A stretch of DNA of 64,000 nucleotides from Leptoclinus maculatus (GCA_032191485.1 JAVDOI010000181.1:147001-211000), one strand, 5' to 3'; shown: positions 23,790 to 36,707, counted from the stretch's first letter. Numbers and translations: made by a program. Notes: generated from the sequence alone by a model not told the origin.

Positions 23790-24660
23790 CAAATGCCTTG
23801 TGGACAACCAAACACCAATCCAAATAGATCAGTCTGTTGATTAACTTCACACTGTAATGAATGACGAGAGTCTCATTCGCTGTCTATCTTCGAGGCTGTG
23901 TGATCTGTTTTCTGTGTGTGATCTCTGTGTTGTGTGATCTGTGTTCTGTGTGTGATCTGTGTTCCGTGTTCCGTGTGTGATCTCTGTGTTCTATCTGTGA
24001 TCTGTGTGTTATCTGTGTTCTGTGTGTGATCTGTGTTCCGTGTTCCGTGTGTGATCTCTGTGTTCTATCTGTGATCTGTGTGTTATCTGTGTTCTGTGTG
24101 TGATCTGTGTTCTGTCTGACGCCCCTCATGGAACATCGCTGTTCTCCCAGCCTCAAATCACTGTATGCATCAGCCCTGACTGCTGGGCGACATTTCCAGC
24201 TCTTAATGCCAATTTCTGTCCTCCGAGTCAGATTGTGGGTTGAGGTCCTTTTGTAGCCTTTATTTCTTTTGCAGTTTGTCCAGAAAAGTGCAAGCATTGC
24301 TGTGCAGCAGTGTCTGTTGTATGCTGTGAAGCTGTGTGTTGAGTAATGCAAATTGCCCGGGTTCGCCGAGAGAAGTGGGTGTGGCCTTCTGGATGTCCCT
24401 AAAGTGATTGTGTGTTCTTCTCACTGATATTTTCCCTTCTTTGTTGGAGAAATGTGTTCCGAAGATTCTTCCATTGTTAGCATGCTTAGGTTTTACGCTT
24501 TCGTTTGGTTGCTGGGCTGTGTTTGCTTTCTCAGAAGCAGAAACAGCTTGCCAATGGAAGCTAATGCTAAAGGACTGCTCTCTGGGATTATGCCATCTGG
24601 GAACCGTCATCCGGAGTACTATGTCTGGGAATGCCGCACTGCCGCTGTCTCTTCCAACTC

Positions 24661-24824
24661 ATACTTACCTGGCAGGGGAGATACCGTGATCAAGAAGGTG
24701 GTTCACCCAGGGCGAGGCCCAGCCATTGCACTCCGGTTGTGCTGACCACTGCGAATTCCCCAAATGTGGGAATCTCAACTGCATAATTTCTGGTAGTGGG
24801 GGACTGCGTTCGCGCTCTCCCCTG
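24661..24824 (+). ncRNA. U1 snRNA, copy 14 (A117 variant)
   Basis: A at nt 117 on a GAAAATAG / CACGTC spacer, a different linkage from the copies at 12023 and 15659. Confidence 0.96.
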
Positions 24825-25040
24825 ATTGTCATGTTGAAAAAAATATCAAGCGGTTTGTACTTTTGATTGGAGGGGAGAAAATAGTACAATGGAGAATATT
24901 GCCCTCTTTAAGATGTGGGCAGGAGTATGGGAAAGGGTGTGGCTTCAGATTTGGAACAGGGCACGTCAATTTAGGCTTACCATGAGCGTTTTGACTGGGA
25001 CAACTAGGGACTTCGGCTGCTCTTGACAAGAGTGCTGTAC

Positions 25041-25158
25041 TTACTTTGGTTTCTCTTCATAACGCACAAGTCTTTCGCCTTTTACTAAAGACTTCCGTGG
25101 AGAGGAACACCAATGAGTTCAACCTATTTTTAGCAGGCTTTGCCGTTTGGCTGAGCCT
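25041..25158 (+). ncRNA. U5 snRNA, copy 14
   Basis: Consensus U5. Confidence 0.93.
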
Positions 25159-25334
25159 TGTACACTTGTGAAAAGAAAAAAAGCTGTCCTTAACTAGACC
25201 AAGGTTCTTGACCATGGAGTGCTTGGATGGTTGTGCCAACCTATAGCCACTGCTATGACCCATTGAAAGAACTGCACCATGACAAGAGAGAAATGTGTCA
25301 GGAGGTTGACTCAGGAAGCAAACAGTCGGGGCTC

Positions 25335-25524
25335 ATCGCTTCTCGGCCTTTTGGCTAAGATCAAGTGTAGTATCTGTTCTTATCAGTTTAATATCTGATA
25401 TGTCCTCTATATGAGGATAACGTATTAAGCAGATTTTTAGCATCGGGAGATGAAAAAGGGGCTTGCTCCGTTCACTCCACGCATTGACCCGGTATTGCAG
25501 CATTGCCGGGAACGGTGCACTCCT
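25335..25524 (+). ncRNA. U2 snRNA, copy 15
   Basis: Consensus U2 body with the AAGAGAGAAA version of the PSE. Confidence 0.96.
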
Positions 25525-26561
25525 CAAATGCCTTGTGGACAACCAAACACCAATCCAAATAGATCAGTCTGTTGATTAACTTCACACTGTAATGAATGAC
25601 GAGAGTCTCATTCGCTGTCTATCTTCGAGGCTGTGTGATCTGTTTTCTGTGTGTGATCTCTGTGTTGTGTGATCTGTGTGTGATCTGGGATTTGTGTTCT
25701 GTGTGTGATCTGTGTTCCGTGTTCCGTGTGTGATCTCTGTGTTCTATCTGTGATCTGTGTGTTATCTGTGTTCTGTGTGTGATCTGTGTTCCGTGTTCCG
25801 TGTGTGATCTCTGTGTTCTATCTGTGATCTGTATGTTATCTGTGTTCTGTGTGTGATCTGTGTTCCGTGTTCCGTGTGTGATCTCTGTGTTCTATCTGTG
25901 ATCTGTGTGTTATCTGTGTTCTGTGTGTGATCTGTGTTCCGTGTTCCGTGTGTGATCTCTGTGTTCTATCTGTGATCTGTGTGTTATCTGTGTTCTGTGT
26001 GTGATCTGTGTTCTGTCTGACGCCCCTCATGGAACATCGCTGTTCTCCCAGCCTCAAATCACTGTATGCATCAGCCCTGACTGCTGGGCGACATTTCCAG
26101 CTCTTAATGCCAATTTCTGTCCTCCGAGTCAGATTGTGGGTTGAGGTCCTTTTGTAGCCTTTATTTCTTTTGCAGTTTGTCCAGAAAAGTGCAAGCATTG
26201 CTGTGCAGCAGTGTCTGTTGTATGCTGTGAAGCTGTGTGTTGAGTAATGCAAATTGCCCGGGTTCGCCGAGAGAAGTGGGTGTGGCCTTCTGGATGTCCC
26301 TAAAGTGATTGTGTGTTCTTCTCACTGATATTTTCCCTTCTTTGTTGGAGAAATGTGTTCCGAAGATTCTTCCATTGTTAGCATGCTTAGGTTTTACGCT
26401 TTCGTTTGGTTGCTGGGCTGTGTTTGCTTTCTCAGAAGCAGAAACAGCTTGCCAATGGAAGCTAATGCTAAAGGACTGCTCTCTGGGATTATGCCATCTG
26501 GGAACCGTCATCCGGAGTACTATGTCTGGGAATGCCGCACTGCCGCTGTCTCTTCCAACTC

Positions 26562-26725
26562 ATACTTACCTGGCAGGGGAGATACCGTGATCAAGAAGGT
26601 GGTTCACCCAGGGCGAGGCCCAGCCATTGCACTCCGGTTGTGCTGACCACTGCGAATTCCCCAAATGTGGGAATCTCGACTGCATAATTTCTGGTAGTGG
26701 GGGACTGCGTTCGCGCTCTCCCCTG
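26562..26725 (+). ncRNA. U1 snRNA, copy 15
   Basis: 164 nt consensus U1. Spacer haplotype GGAAATAG / CACGTC. Confidence 0.97.
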
Positions 26726-26941
26726 ATTGTCATGTTGAAAAAAATATCAAGCGGTTTGTACTTTTGATTGGAGGGGAGGAAATAGTACAATGGAGAATAT
26801 TGCCCTCTTTAAGATGTGGGCAGGAGTATGGGAAAGGGTGTGGCTTCAGATTTGGAACAGGGCACGTCAATTTAGGCTTACCATGAGCGTTTTGACTGGG
26901 ACAACTAGGGACTTCGGCTGCTCTTGACAAGAGTGCTGTAC

Positions 26942-27059
26942 TTACTTTGGTTTCTCTTCATAACGCACAAGTCTTTCGCCTTTTACTAAAGACTTCCGTG
27001 GAGAGGAACACCAATGAGTTCAACCTATTTTTAGCAGGCTTTGCCGTTTGGCTGAGCCT
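26942..27059 (+). ncRNA. U5 snRNA, copy 15
   Basis: Consensus U5. One change (CAAGCTTC) lies downstream of the gene. Confidence 0.93.
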
Positions 27060-27235
27060 TGTACACTTGTGAAAAGAAAAAAAGCTGTCCTTAACTAGAC
27101 CAAGCTTCTTGACCATGGAGTGCTTGGATGGTTGTGCCAACCTGTAGCCACTGCTATGACCCATTGAAAGAACTGCACCATGACAAGGGAGAAATGTGTC
27201 AGGAGGTTGACTCAGGAAGCAAACAGTTGGGGCTC

Positions 27236-27425
27236 ATCGCTTCTCGGCCTTTTGGCTAAGATCAAGTGTAGTATCTGTTCTTATCAGTTTAATATCTGAT
27301 ATGTCCTCTATATGAGGATAACGTATTAAGCAGATTTTTAGCATCGGGAGATGAAAAAGGGGCTTGCTCCGTTCACTCCACGCATTGACCCGGTATTGCA
27401 GCATTGCCGGGAACGGTGCACTCCT
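27236..27425 (+). ncRNA. U2 snRNA, copy 16
   Basis: Consensus U2. The downstream unit resembles those following U2 at 9043 and 47046. Confidence 0.96.
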
Positions 27426-28314
27426 CAAATGCCTTGTGGACAACCAAACACCAATCCAAATAGATCAGTCTGTTGATTAACTTCACACTGTAATGAATGA
27501 CGAGAGTCTCATTCGCTGTCTATCTTCGAGGCTGTGTGATCTGTTTTCTGTGTGTGATCTCTGTGTTGTGTGATCTGTGTGTGATCTGGGATTTGTGTTC
27601 TGTGTGTGATCTGTGTTCCGTGTTCCGTGTGTGATCTCTGTGTTCTATCTGTGATCTGTGTGTTATCTGTGTTCTGTGTGTGATCTGTGTTCCGTGTTCC
27701 GTGTGTGATCTCTGTGTTCTATCTGTGATCTGTGTGTTATCTGTGTTCTGTGTGTGATCTGTGTTCTGTCTGACGCCCCTCATGGAACATCGCTGTTCTC
27801 CCAGCCTCAAATCACTGTATGCATCAGCCCTGACTGCTGGGCGACATTTCCAGCTCTTAATGCCAATTTCTGTCCTCCGAGTCAGATTGTGGGTTGAGGT
27901 CCTTTTGTAGCCTTTATTTCTTTTGCAGTTTGTCCAGAAAAGTGCAAGCATTGCTGTGCAGCAGTGTCTGTTGTATGCTGTGAAGCTGTGTGTTGAGTAA
28001 TGCAAATTGCCCGGGTTCGCCGAGAGAAGTGGGTGTGGCCTTCTGGATGTCCCTAAAGTGATTGTGTGTTCTTCTCACTGATATTTTCCCTTCTTTGTTG
28101 GAGAAATGTGTTCCGAAGATTCTTCCATTGTTAGCATGCTTAGGTTTTACGCTTTCGTTTGGTTGCTGGGCTGTGTTTGCTTTCTCAGAAGCAGAAACAG
28201 CTTGCCAATGGAAGCTAATGCTAAAGGACTGCTCTCTGGGATTATGCCATCTGGGAACCGTCATCCGGAGTACTATGTCTGGGAATGCCGCACTGCCGCT
28301 GTCTCTTCCAACTC

Positions 28315-28478
28315 ATACTTACCTGGCAGGGGAGATACCGTGATCAAGAAGGTGGTTCACCCAGGGCGAGGCCCAGCCATTGCACTCCGGTTGTGCTGAC
28401 CACTGCGAATTCCCCAAATGTGGGAATCTCGACTGCATAATTTCTGGTAGTGGGGGACTGCGTTCGCGCTCTCCCCTG
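28315..28478 (+). ncRNA. U1 snRNA, copy 16
   Basis: 164 nt consensus U1. The next gene is the U5-U2 fusion, not a normal U5. Confidence 0.97.
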
Positions 28479-28694
28479 ATTGTCATGTTGAAAAAAATAT
28501 CAAGCGGTTTGTACTTTTGATTGGAGGGGAGAAAATAGTACAATGGAGAATATTGCCCTCTTTAAGATGTGGGCAGGAGTATGGGAAAGGGTGTGGCTTC
28601 AGATTTGGAACAGGGCACATCAATTTAGGCTTACCATGAGCGTTTTGACTGGGACAACTAGGGACTTCGGCTGCTCTTGACAAGAGTGCTGTAC

Positions 28695-28853
28695 TTACTT
28701 TTGGTTTCTCTTCAGTTTAATATCTGATATGTCCTCTATATGAGGATAACGTATTAAGCAGATTTTTAGCATCGGGAGATGAAAAAGGGGCTTGCTCCGT
28801 TCACTCCACGCATTGACCCGGTATTGCAGCATTGCCGGGAACGGTGCACTCCT
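28695..28853 (+). pseudogene. U5-U2 fusion snRNA gene, first copy
   Basis: The first ~19 nt of U5 (to GGTTTCTCTTCA) run directly into U2 from GTTTAATATCTGATATG to its 3' end. A deletion removed most of U5, the U5-U2 spacer, the U2 promoter and about the first 50 nt of U2. The junction lies at a TCA shared by U5 and U2. One extra T is present (ACTTTTGG). The U5 PSE is intact upstream and the U2 Sm site and 3' stems are intact, so a ~159-nt RNA could be made. It lacks both the U5 loop and the U2 branch-site sequence. Confidence 0.9.
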
Positions 28854-29971
28854 CAAATGCCTTGTGGACAACCAAACACCAATCCAAATAGATCAGTCTG
28901 TTGATTAACTTCACACTGTAATGAATGACGAGAGTCTCATTCGCTGTCTATCTTCGAGGCTGTGTGATCTGTTTTCTGTGTGTGATCTCTGTGTTGTGTG
29001 ATCTGTGTTCTGTGTGTGATCTGGGATTTGTGTTCTGTGTGTGATCTGTGTTCCGTGTTCCGTGTGTGATCTCTGTGTTCTATCTGTGATCTGTGTGTTA
29101 TCTGTGTTCTGTGTGTGATCTGTGTTCCGTGTTCCGTGTGTGATCTCTGTGTTCTATCTGTGATCTGTGTGTTATCTGTGTTCTGTGTGTGATCTGTGTT
29201 CCGTGTTCCGTGTGTGATCTCTGTGTTCTATCTGTGATCTGTGTGTTATCTGTGTTCTGTGTGTGATCTGTGTTCCGTGTTCCGTGTGTGATCTCTGTGT
29301 TCTATCTGTGATCTGTATGTTATCTGTGTTCTGTGTGTGATCTGTGTTCCGTGTTCCGTGTGTGATCTCTGTGTTCTATCTGTGATCTGTGTGTTATCTG
29401 TGTTCTGTGTGTGATCTGTGTTCTGTCTGACGCCCCTCATGGAACATCGCTGTTCTCCCAGCCTCAAATCACTGTATGCATCAGCCCTGACTGCTGGGCG
29501 ACATTTCCAGCTCTTAATGCCAATTTCTGTCCTCCGAGTCAGATTGTGGGTTGAGGTCCTTTTGTAGCCTTTATTTCTTTTGCAGTTTGTCCAGAAAAGT
29601 GCAAGCATTGCTGTGCAGCAGTGTCTGTTGTATGCTGTGAAGCTGTGTGTTGAGTAATGCAAATTGCCCGGGTTCGCCGAGAGAAGTGGGTGTGGCCTTC
29701 TGGATGTCCCTAAAGTGATTGTGTGTTCTTCTCACTGATATTTTCCCTTCTTTGTTGGAGAAATGTGTTCCGAAGATTCTTCCATTGTTAGCATGCTTAG
29801 GTTTTACGCTTTCGTTTGGTTGCTGGGCTGTGTTTGCTTTCTCAGAAGCAGAAACAGCTTGCCAATGGAAGCTAATGCTAAAGGACTGCTCTCTGGGATT
29901 ATGCCATCTGGGAACCGTCATCCGGAGTACTATGTCTGGGAATGCCGCACTGCCGCTGTCTCTTCCAACTC

Positions 29972-30135
29972 ATACTTACCTGGCAGGGGAGATACCGTGA
30001 TCAAGAAGGTGGTTCACCCAGGGCGAGGCCCAGCCATTGCACTCCGGTTGTGCTGACCACTGCGAATTCCCCAAATGTGGGAATCTCGACTGCATAATTT
30101 CTGGTAGTGGGGGACTGCGTTCGCGCTCTCCCCTG
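29972..30135 (+). ncRNA. U1 snRNA, copy 17
   Basis: 164 nt consensus U1. Spacer haplotype GAAAATAG / CACATC. Confidence 0.97.
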
Positions 30136-30351
30136 ATTGTCATGTTGAAAAAAATATCAAGCGGTTTGTACTTTTGATTGGAGGGGAGAAAATAGTACAA
30201 TGGAGAATATTGCCCTCTTTAAGATGTGGGCAGGAGTATGGGAAAGGGTGTGGCTTCAGATTTGGAACAGGGCACATCAATTTAGGCTTACCATGAGCGT
30301 TTTGACTGGGACAACTAGGGACTTCGGCTGCTCTTGACAAGAGTGCTGTAC

Positions 30352-30469
30352 TTACTTTGGTTTCTCTTCATAACGCACAAGTCTTTCGCCTTTTACTAAA
30401 GACTTCCGTGGAGAGGAACACCAATGAGTTCAACCTATTTTTAGCAGGCTTTGCCGTTTGGCTGAGCCT
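30352..30469 (+). ncRNA. U5 snRNA, copy 16
   Basis: Consensus U5, full length again after the deleted unit. Confidence 0.93.
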
Positions 30470-30645
30470 TGTACACTTGTGAAAAGAAAAAAAGCTGTCC
30501 TTAACTAGACCAAGGTTCTTGACCATGGAGTGCTTGGATGGTTGTGCCAACCTATAGCCACTGCTATGACCCATTGAAAGAACTGCACCATGACAAGGGA
30601 GAAATGTGTCAGGAGGTTGACTCAGGAAGCAAACAGTCGGGGCTC

Positions 30646-30835
30646 ATCGCTTCTCGGCCTTTTGGCTAAGATCAAGTGTAGTATCTGTTCTTATCAGTTT
30701 AATATCTGATATGTCCTCTATATGAGGATAACGTATTAAGCAGATTTTTAGCATCGGGAGATGAAAAAGGGGCTTGCTCCGTTCACTCCACGCATTGACC
30801 CGGTATTGCAGCATTGCCGGGAACGGTGCACTCCT
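30646..30835 (+). ncRNA. U2 snRNA, copy 17
   Basis: Consensus U2. Confidence 0.96.
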
Positions 30836-31893
30836 CAAATGCCTTGTGGACAACCAAACACCAATCCAAATAGATCAGTCTGTTGATTAACTTCACACTG
30901 TAATGAATGACGAGAGTCTCATTCGCTGTCTATCTTCGAGGCTGTGTGATCTGTTTTCTGTGTGTGATCTCTGTGTTGTGTGATCTGTGTTCTGTGTGTG
31001 ATCTGGGATTTGTGTTCTGTGTGTGATCTGTGTTCCGTGTTCCGTGTGTGATCTCTGTGTTCTATCTGTGATCTGTGTGTTATCTGTGTTCTGTGTGTGA
31101 TCTGTGTTCCGTGTTCCGTGTTCCGTGTTCCGTGTGTGATCTCTGTGTTCTATCTGTGATCTGTGTGTTATCTGTGTTCTGTGTGTGATCTGTGTTCCGT
31201 GTTCCGTGTGTGATCTCTGTGTTCTATCTGTGATCTGTGTGTTATCTGTGTTCTGTGTGTGATCTGTGTTCCGTGTTCCGTGTGTGATCTCTGTGTTCTA
31301 TCTGTGATCTGTGTGTTATCTGTGTTCTGTGTGTGATCTGTGTTCTGTCTGACGCCCCTCATGGAACATCGCTGTTCTCCCAGCCTCAAATCACTGTATG
31401 CATCAGCCCTGACTGCTGGGCGACATTTCCAGCTCTTAATGCCAATTTCTGTCCTCCGAGTCAGATTGTGGGTTGAGGTCCTTTTGTAGCCTTTATTTCT
31501 TTTGCAGTTTGTCCAGAAAAGTGCAAGCATTGCTGTGCAGCAGTGTCTGTTGTATGCTGTGAAGCTGTGTGTTGAGTAATGCAAATTGCCCGGGTTCGCC
31601 GAGAGAAGTGGGTGTGGCCTTCTGGATGTCCCTAAAGTGATTGTGTGTTCTTCTCACTGATATTTTCCCTTCTTTGTTGGAGAAATGTGTTCCGAAGATT
31701 CTTCCATTGTTAGCATGCTTAGGTTTTACGCTTTCGTTTGGTTGCTGGGCTGTGTTTGCTTTCTCAGAAGCAGAAACAGCTTGCCAATGGAAGCTAATGC
31801 TAAAGGACTGCTCTCTGGGATTATGCCATCTGGGAACCGTCATCCGGAGTACTATGTCTGGGAATGCCGCACTGCCGCTGTCTCTTCCAACTC

Positions 31894-32057
31894 ATACTTA
31901 CCTGGCAGGGGAGATACCGTGATCAAGAAGGTGGTTCACCCAGGGCGAGGCCCAGCCATTGCACTCCGGTTGTGCTGACCACTGCGAATTCCCCAAATGT
32001 GGGAATCTCAACTGCATAATTTCTGGTAGTGGGGGACTGCGTTCGCGCTCTCCCCTG
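31894..32057 (+). ncRNA. U1 snRNA, copy 18 (A117 variant)
   Basis: A at nt 117, otherwise consensus. Confidence 0.96.
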
Positions 32058-32273
32058 ATTGTCATGTTGAAAAAAATATCAAGCGGTTTGTACTTTTGAT
32101 TGGAGGGGAGAAAATAGTACAATGGAGAATATTGCCCTCTTTAAGATGTGGGCAGGAGTATGGGAAAGGGTGTGGCTTCAGATTTGGAACAGGGCACGTC
32201 AATTTAGGCTTACCATGAGCGTTTTGACTGGGACAACTAGGGACTTCGGCTGCTCTTGACAAGATTGCTGTAC

Positions 32274-32391
32274 TTACTTTGGTTTCTCTTCATAACGCAC
32301 AAGTCTTTCGCCTTTTACTAAAGACTTCCGTGGAGAGGAACACCAATGAGTTCAACCTATTTTTAGCAGGCTTTGCCGTTTGGCTGAGCCT
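32274..32391 (+). ncRNA. U5 snRNA, copy 17
   Basis: Consensus U5. One change just upstream (AAGATTGCTG). Confidence 0.93.
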
Positions 32392-32567
32392 TGTACACTT
32401 GTGAAAAGAAAAAAAGCTGTCCTTAACTAGACCAAGGTTCTTGACCATGGAGTGCTTGGATGGTTGTGCCAACCTGTAGCCACTGCTATGACCCATTGAA
32501 AGAACTGCACCATGACAAGGGAGAAATGTGTCAGGAGGTTGACTCAGGAAGCAAACAGTTGGGGCTC

Positions 32568-32757
32568 ATCGCTTCTCGGCCTTTTGGCTAAGATCAAGTG
32601 TAGTATCTGTTCTTATCAGTTTAATATCTGATATGTCCTCTATATGAGGATAACGTATTAAGCAGATTTTTAGCATCGGGAGATGAAAAAGGGGCTTGCT
32701 CCGTTCACTCCACGCATTGACCCGGTATTGCAGCATTGCCGGGAACGGTGCACTCCT
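32568..32757 (+). ncRNA. U2 snRNA, copy 18
   Basis: Consensus U2 body. The 3' box candidate has AAATATATCAG instead of AAATAGATCAG. Confidence 0.95.
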
Positions 32758-33794
32758 CAAATGCCTTGTGGACAACCAAACACCAATCCAAATATATCAG
32801 TCTGTTGATTAACTTCACACTGTAATGAATGACGAGAGTCTCATTCGCTGTCTATCTTCGAGGCTGTGTGATCTGTTTTCTGTGTGTGATCTCTGTGTTG
32901 TGTGATCTGTGTGTGATCTGGGATTTGTGTTCTGTGTGTGATCTGTGTTCCGTGTTCCGTGTGTGATCTCTGTGTTCTATCTGTGATCTGTGTGTTATCT
33001 GTGTTCTGTGTGTGATCTGTGTTCCGTGTTCCGTGTGTGATCTCTGTGTTCTATCTGTGATCTGTGTGTTATCTGTGTTCTGTGTGTGATCTGTGTTCCG
33101 TGTTCCGTGTGTGATCTCTGTGTTCTATCTGTGATCTGTGTGTTATCTGTGTTCTGTGTGTGATCTGTGTTCCGTGTTCCGTGTGTGATCTCTGTGTTCT
33201 ATCTGTGATCTGTGTGTTATCTGTGTTCTGTGTGTGATCTGTGTTCTGTCTGACGCCCCTCATGGAACATCGCTGTTCTCCCAGCCTCAAATCACTGTAT
33301 GCATCAGCCCTGACTGCTGGGCGACATTTCCAGCTCTTAATGCCAATTTCTGTCCTCCGAGTCAGATTGTGGGTTGAGGTCCTTTTGTAGCCTTTATTTC
33401 TTTTGCAGTTTGTCCAGAAAAGTGCAAGCATTGCTGTGCAGCAGTGTCTGTTGTATGCTGTGAAGCTGTGTGTTGAGTAATGCAAATTGCCCGGGTTCGC
33501 CGAGAGAAGTGGGTGTGGCCTTCTGGATGTCCCTAAAGTGATTGTGTGTTCTTCTCACTGATATTTTCCCTTCTTTGTTGGAGAAATGTGTTCCGAAGAT
33601 TCTTCCATTGTTAGCATGCTTAGGTTTTACGCTTTCGTTTGGTTGCTGGGCTGTGTTTGCTTTCTCAGAAGCAGAAACAGCTTGCCAATGGAAGCTAATG
33701 CTAAAGGACTGCTCTCTGGGATTATGCCATCTGGGAACCGTCATCCGGAGTACTATGTCTGGGAATGCCGCACTGCCGCTGTCTCTTCCAACTC

Positions 33795-33958
33795 ATACTT
33801 ACCTGGCAGGGGAGATACCGTGATCAAGAAGGTGGTTCACCCAGGGCGAGGCCCAGCCATTGCACTCCAGTTGTGCTGACCACTGCGAATTCCCCAAATG
33901 TGGGAATCTCAACTGCATAATTTCTGGTAGTGGGGGACTGCGTTCGCGCTCTCCCCTG
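33795..33958 (+). ncRNA. U1 snRNA, copy 19 (A75, A117 variant)
   Basis: Two changes: G-to-A at nt 75 (GCACTCCAGTTG), at the edge of the stem-loop II loop bound by U1A, and A at nt 117. Confidence 0.94.
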
Positions 33959-34174
33959 ATTGTCATGTTGAAAAAAATATCAAGCGGTTTGTACTTTTGA
34001 TTGGAGGGGAGAAAATAGTACAATGGAGAATATTGCCCTCTTTAAGATGTGGGCAGGAGTATGGGAAAGGGTGTGGCTTCAGATTTGGAACAGGGCACGT
34101 CAATTTAGGCTTACCATGAGCGTTTTGACTGGGACAACTAGGGACTTCGGCTGCTCTTGACAAGAGTGCTGTAC

Positions 34175-34292
34175 TTACTTTGGTTTCTCTTCATAACGCA
34201 CAAGTCTTTCGCCTTTTACTAAAGACTTCCGTGGAGAGGAACACCAATGAGTTCAACCTATTTTTAGCAGGCTTTGCCGTTTGGCTGAGCCT
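34175..34292 (+). ncRNA. U5 snRNA, copy 18
   Basis: Consensus U5. Confidence 0.93.
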
Positions 34293-34468
34293 TGTACACT
34301 TGTGAAAAGAAAAAAAGCTGTCCTTAACTAGACCAAGGTTCTTGACCATGGAGTGCTTGGATGGTTGTGCCAACCTATAGCCACTGCTATGACCCATTGA
34401 AAGAACTGCACCATGACAAGGGAGAAATGTGTCAGGAGGTTGACTCAGGAAGCAAACAGTCGGGGCTC

Positions 34469-34658
34469 ATCGCTTCTCGGCCTTTTGGCTAAGATCAAGT
34501 GTAGTATCTGTTCTTATCAGTTTAATATCTGATATGTCCTCTATATGAGGATAACGTATTAAGCAGATTTTTAGCATCGGGAGATGAAAAAGGGGCTTGC
34601 TCCGTTCACTCCACGCATTGACCCGGTATTGCAGCATTGCCGGGAACGGTGCACTCCT
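34469..34658 (+). ncRNA. U2 snRNA, copy 19
   Basis: Consensus U2. Starts the longest unit (2049 bp), which has the longest minisatellite tract. Confidence 0.96.
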
Positions 34659-35843
34659 CAAATGCCTTGTGGACAACCAAACACCAATCCAAATAGATCA
34701 GTCTGTTGATTAACTTCACACTGTAATGAATGACGAGAGTCTCATTCGCTGTCTATCTTCGAGGCTGTGTGATCTGTTTTCTGTGTGTGATCTCTGTGTT
34801 GTGTGATCTGTGTGTGATCTGGGATTTGTGTTCTGTGTGTGATCTGTGTTCCGTGTTCCGTGTGTGATCTCTGTGTTCTATCTGTGATCTGTGTGTTATC
34901 TGTGTTCTGTGTGTGATCTGTGTTCCGTGTTCCGTGTGTGATCTCTGTGTTCTATCTGTGATCTGTGTGTTATCTGTGTTCTGTGTGTGATCTGTGTTCC
35001 GTGTTCCGTGTGTGATCTCTGTGTTCTATCTGTGATCTGTGTTTTATCTGTGTTCTGTGTGTGATCTGTGTTCCGTGTTCCGTGTGTGATCTCTGTGTTC
35101 TATCTGTGATCTGTGTGTTATCTGTCTTCTGTGTGTGATCTGTGTTCCGTGTTCCGTGTGTGATCTCTGTGTTCTATCTGTGATCTGTGTTTTATCTGTG
35201 TTCTGTGTGTGATCTGTGTTCCGTGTTCCGTGTGTGATCTCTGTGTTCTATCTGTGATCTGTGTGTTATCTGTGTTCTGTGTGTGATCTGTGTTCTGTCT
35301 GACGCCCCTCATGGAACATCGCTGTTCTCCCAGCCTCAAATCACTGTATGCATCAGCCCTGACTGCTGGGCGACATTTCCAGCTCTTAATGCCAATTTCT
35401 GTCCTCCGAGTCAGATTGTGGGTTGAGGTCCTTTTGTAGCCTTTATTTCTTTTGCAGTTTGTCCAGAAAAGTGCAAGCATTGCTGTGCAGCAGTGTCTGT
35501 TGTATGCTGTGAAGCTGTGTGTTGAGTAATGCAAATTGCCCGGGTTCGCCGAGAGAAGTGGGTGTTGCCTTCTGGATGTCCCTAAAGTGATTGTGTGTTC
35601 TTCTCACTGATATTTTCCCTTCTTTGTTGGAGAAATGTGTTCCGAAGATTCTTCCATTGTTAGCATGCTTAGGTTTTACGCTTTCGTTTGGTTGCTGGGC
35701 TGTGTTTGCTTTCTCAGAAGCAGAAACAGCTTGCCAATGGAAGCTAATGCTAAAGGACTGCTCTCTGGGATTATGCCATCTGGGAACCATCATCCGGAGT
35801 ACTATGTCTGGGAATGCCGCACTGCCGCTGTCTCTTCCAACTC

Positions 35844-36007
35844 ATACTTACCTGGCAGGGGAGATACCGTGATCAAGAAGGTGGTTCACCCAGGGCGAGG
35901 CCCAGCCATTGCACTCCGGTTGTGCTGACCACTGCGAATTCCCCAAATGTGGGAATCTCGACTGCATAATTTCTGGTAGTGGGGGACTGCGTTCGCGCTC
36001 TCCCCTG
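35844..36007 (+). ncRNA. U1 snRNA, copy 20
   Basis: Consensus U1 body with G at nt 117. The PSE reads ACCATCATCC, a change shared only with the U1 at 46372. Confidence 0.96.
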
Positions 36008-36223
36008 ATTGTCATGTTGAAAAAAATATCAAGCGGTTTGTACTTTTGATTGGAGGGGAGGAAATAGTACAATGGAGAATATTGCCCTCTTTAAGATGTG
36101 GGCAGGAGTATGGGAAAGGGTGTGGCTTCAGATTTGGAACAGGGCACGTCAATTTAGGCTTACCATGAGCGTTTTGACTGGGACAACTAGGGACTTCGGC
36201 TGCTCTTGACAAGAGTGCTGTAC

Positions 36224-36341
36224 TTACTTTGGTTTCTCTTCATAACGCACAAGTCTTTCGCCTTTTACTAAAGACTTCCGTGGAGAGGAACACCAATGAG
36301 TTCAACCTATTTTTAGCAGGCTTTGCCGTTTGGCTGAGCCT
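36224..36341 (+). ncRNA. U5 snRNA, copy 19
   Basis: Consensus U5. Confidence 0.93.
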
Positions 36342-36517
36342 TGTACACTTGTGAAAAGAAAAAAAGCTGTCCTTAACTAGACCAAGGTTCTTGACCATGG
36401 AGTGCTTGGATGGTTGTGCCAACCTATAGCCACTGCTATGACCCATTGAAAGAACTGCACCATGACAAGGGAGAAATGTGTCAGGAGGTTGACTCAGGAA
36501 GCAAACAGTCGGGGCTC

Positions 36518-36707
36518 ATCGCTTCTCGGCCTTTTGGCTAAGATCAAGTGTAGTATCTGTTCTTATCAGTTTAATATCTGATATGTCCTCTATATGAGGA
36601 TAACGTATTAAGCAGATTTTTAGCATCGGGAGATGAAAAAGGGGCTTGCTCCGTTCACTCCACGCATTGACCCGGTATTGCAGCATTGCCGGGAACGGTG
36701 CACTCCT
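36518..36707 (+). ncRNA. U2 snRNA, copy 20
   Basis: Consensus U2. The unit is the same length (1774 bp) as that at 3608 and has the same four-fold GTTCC run. Confidence 0.96.
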
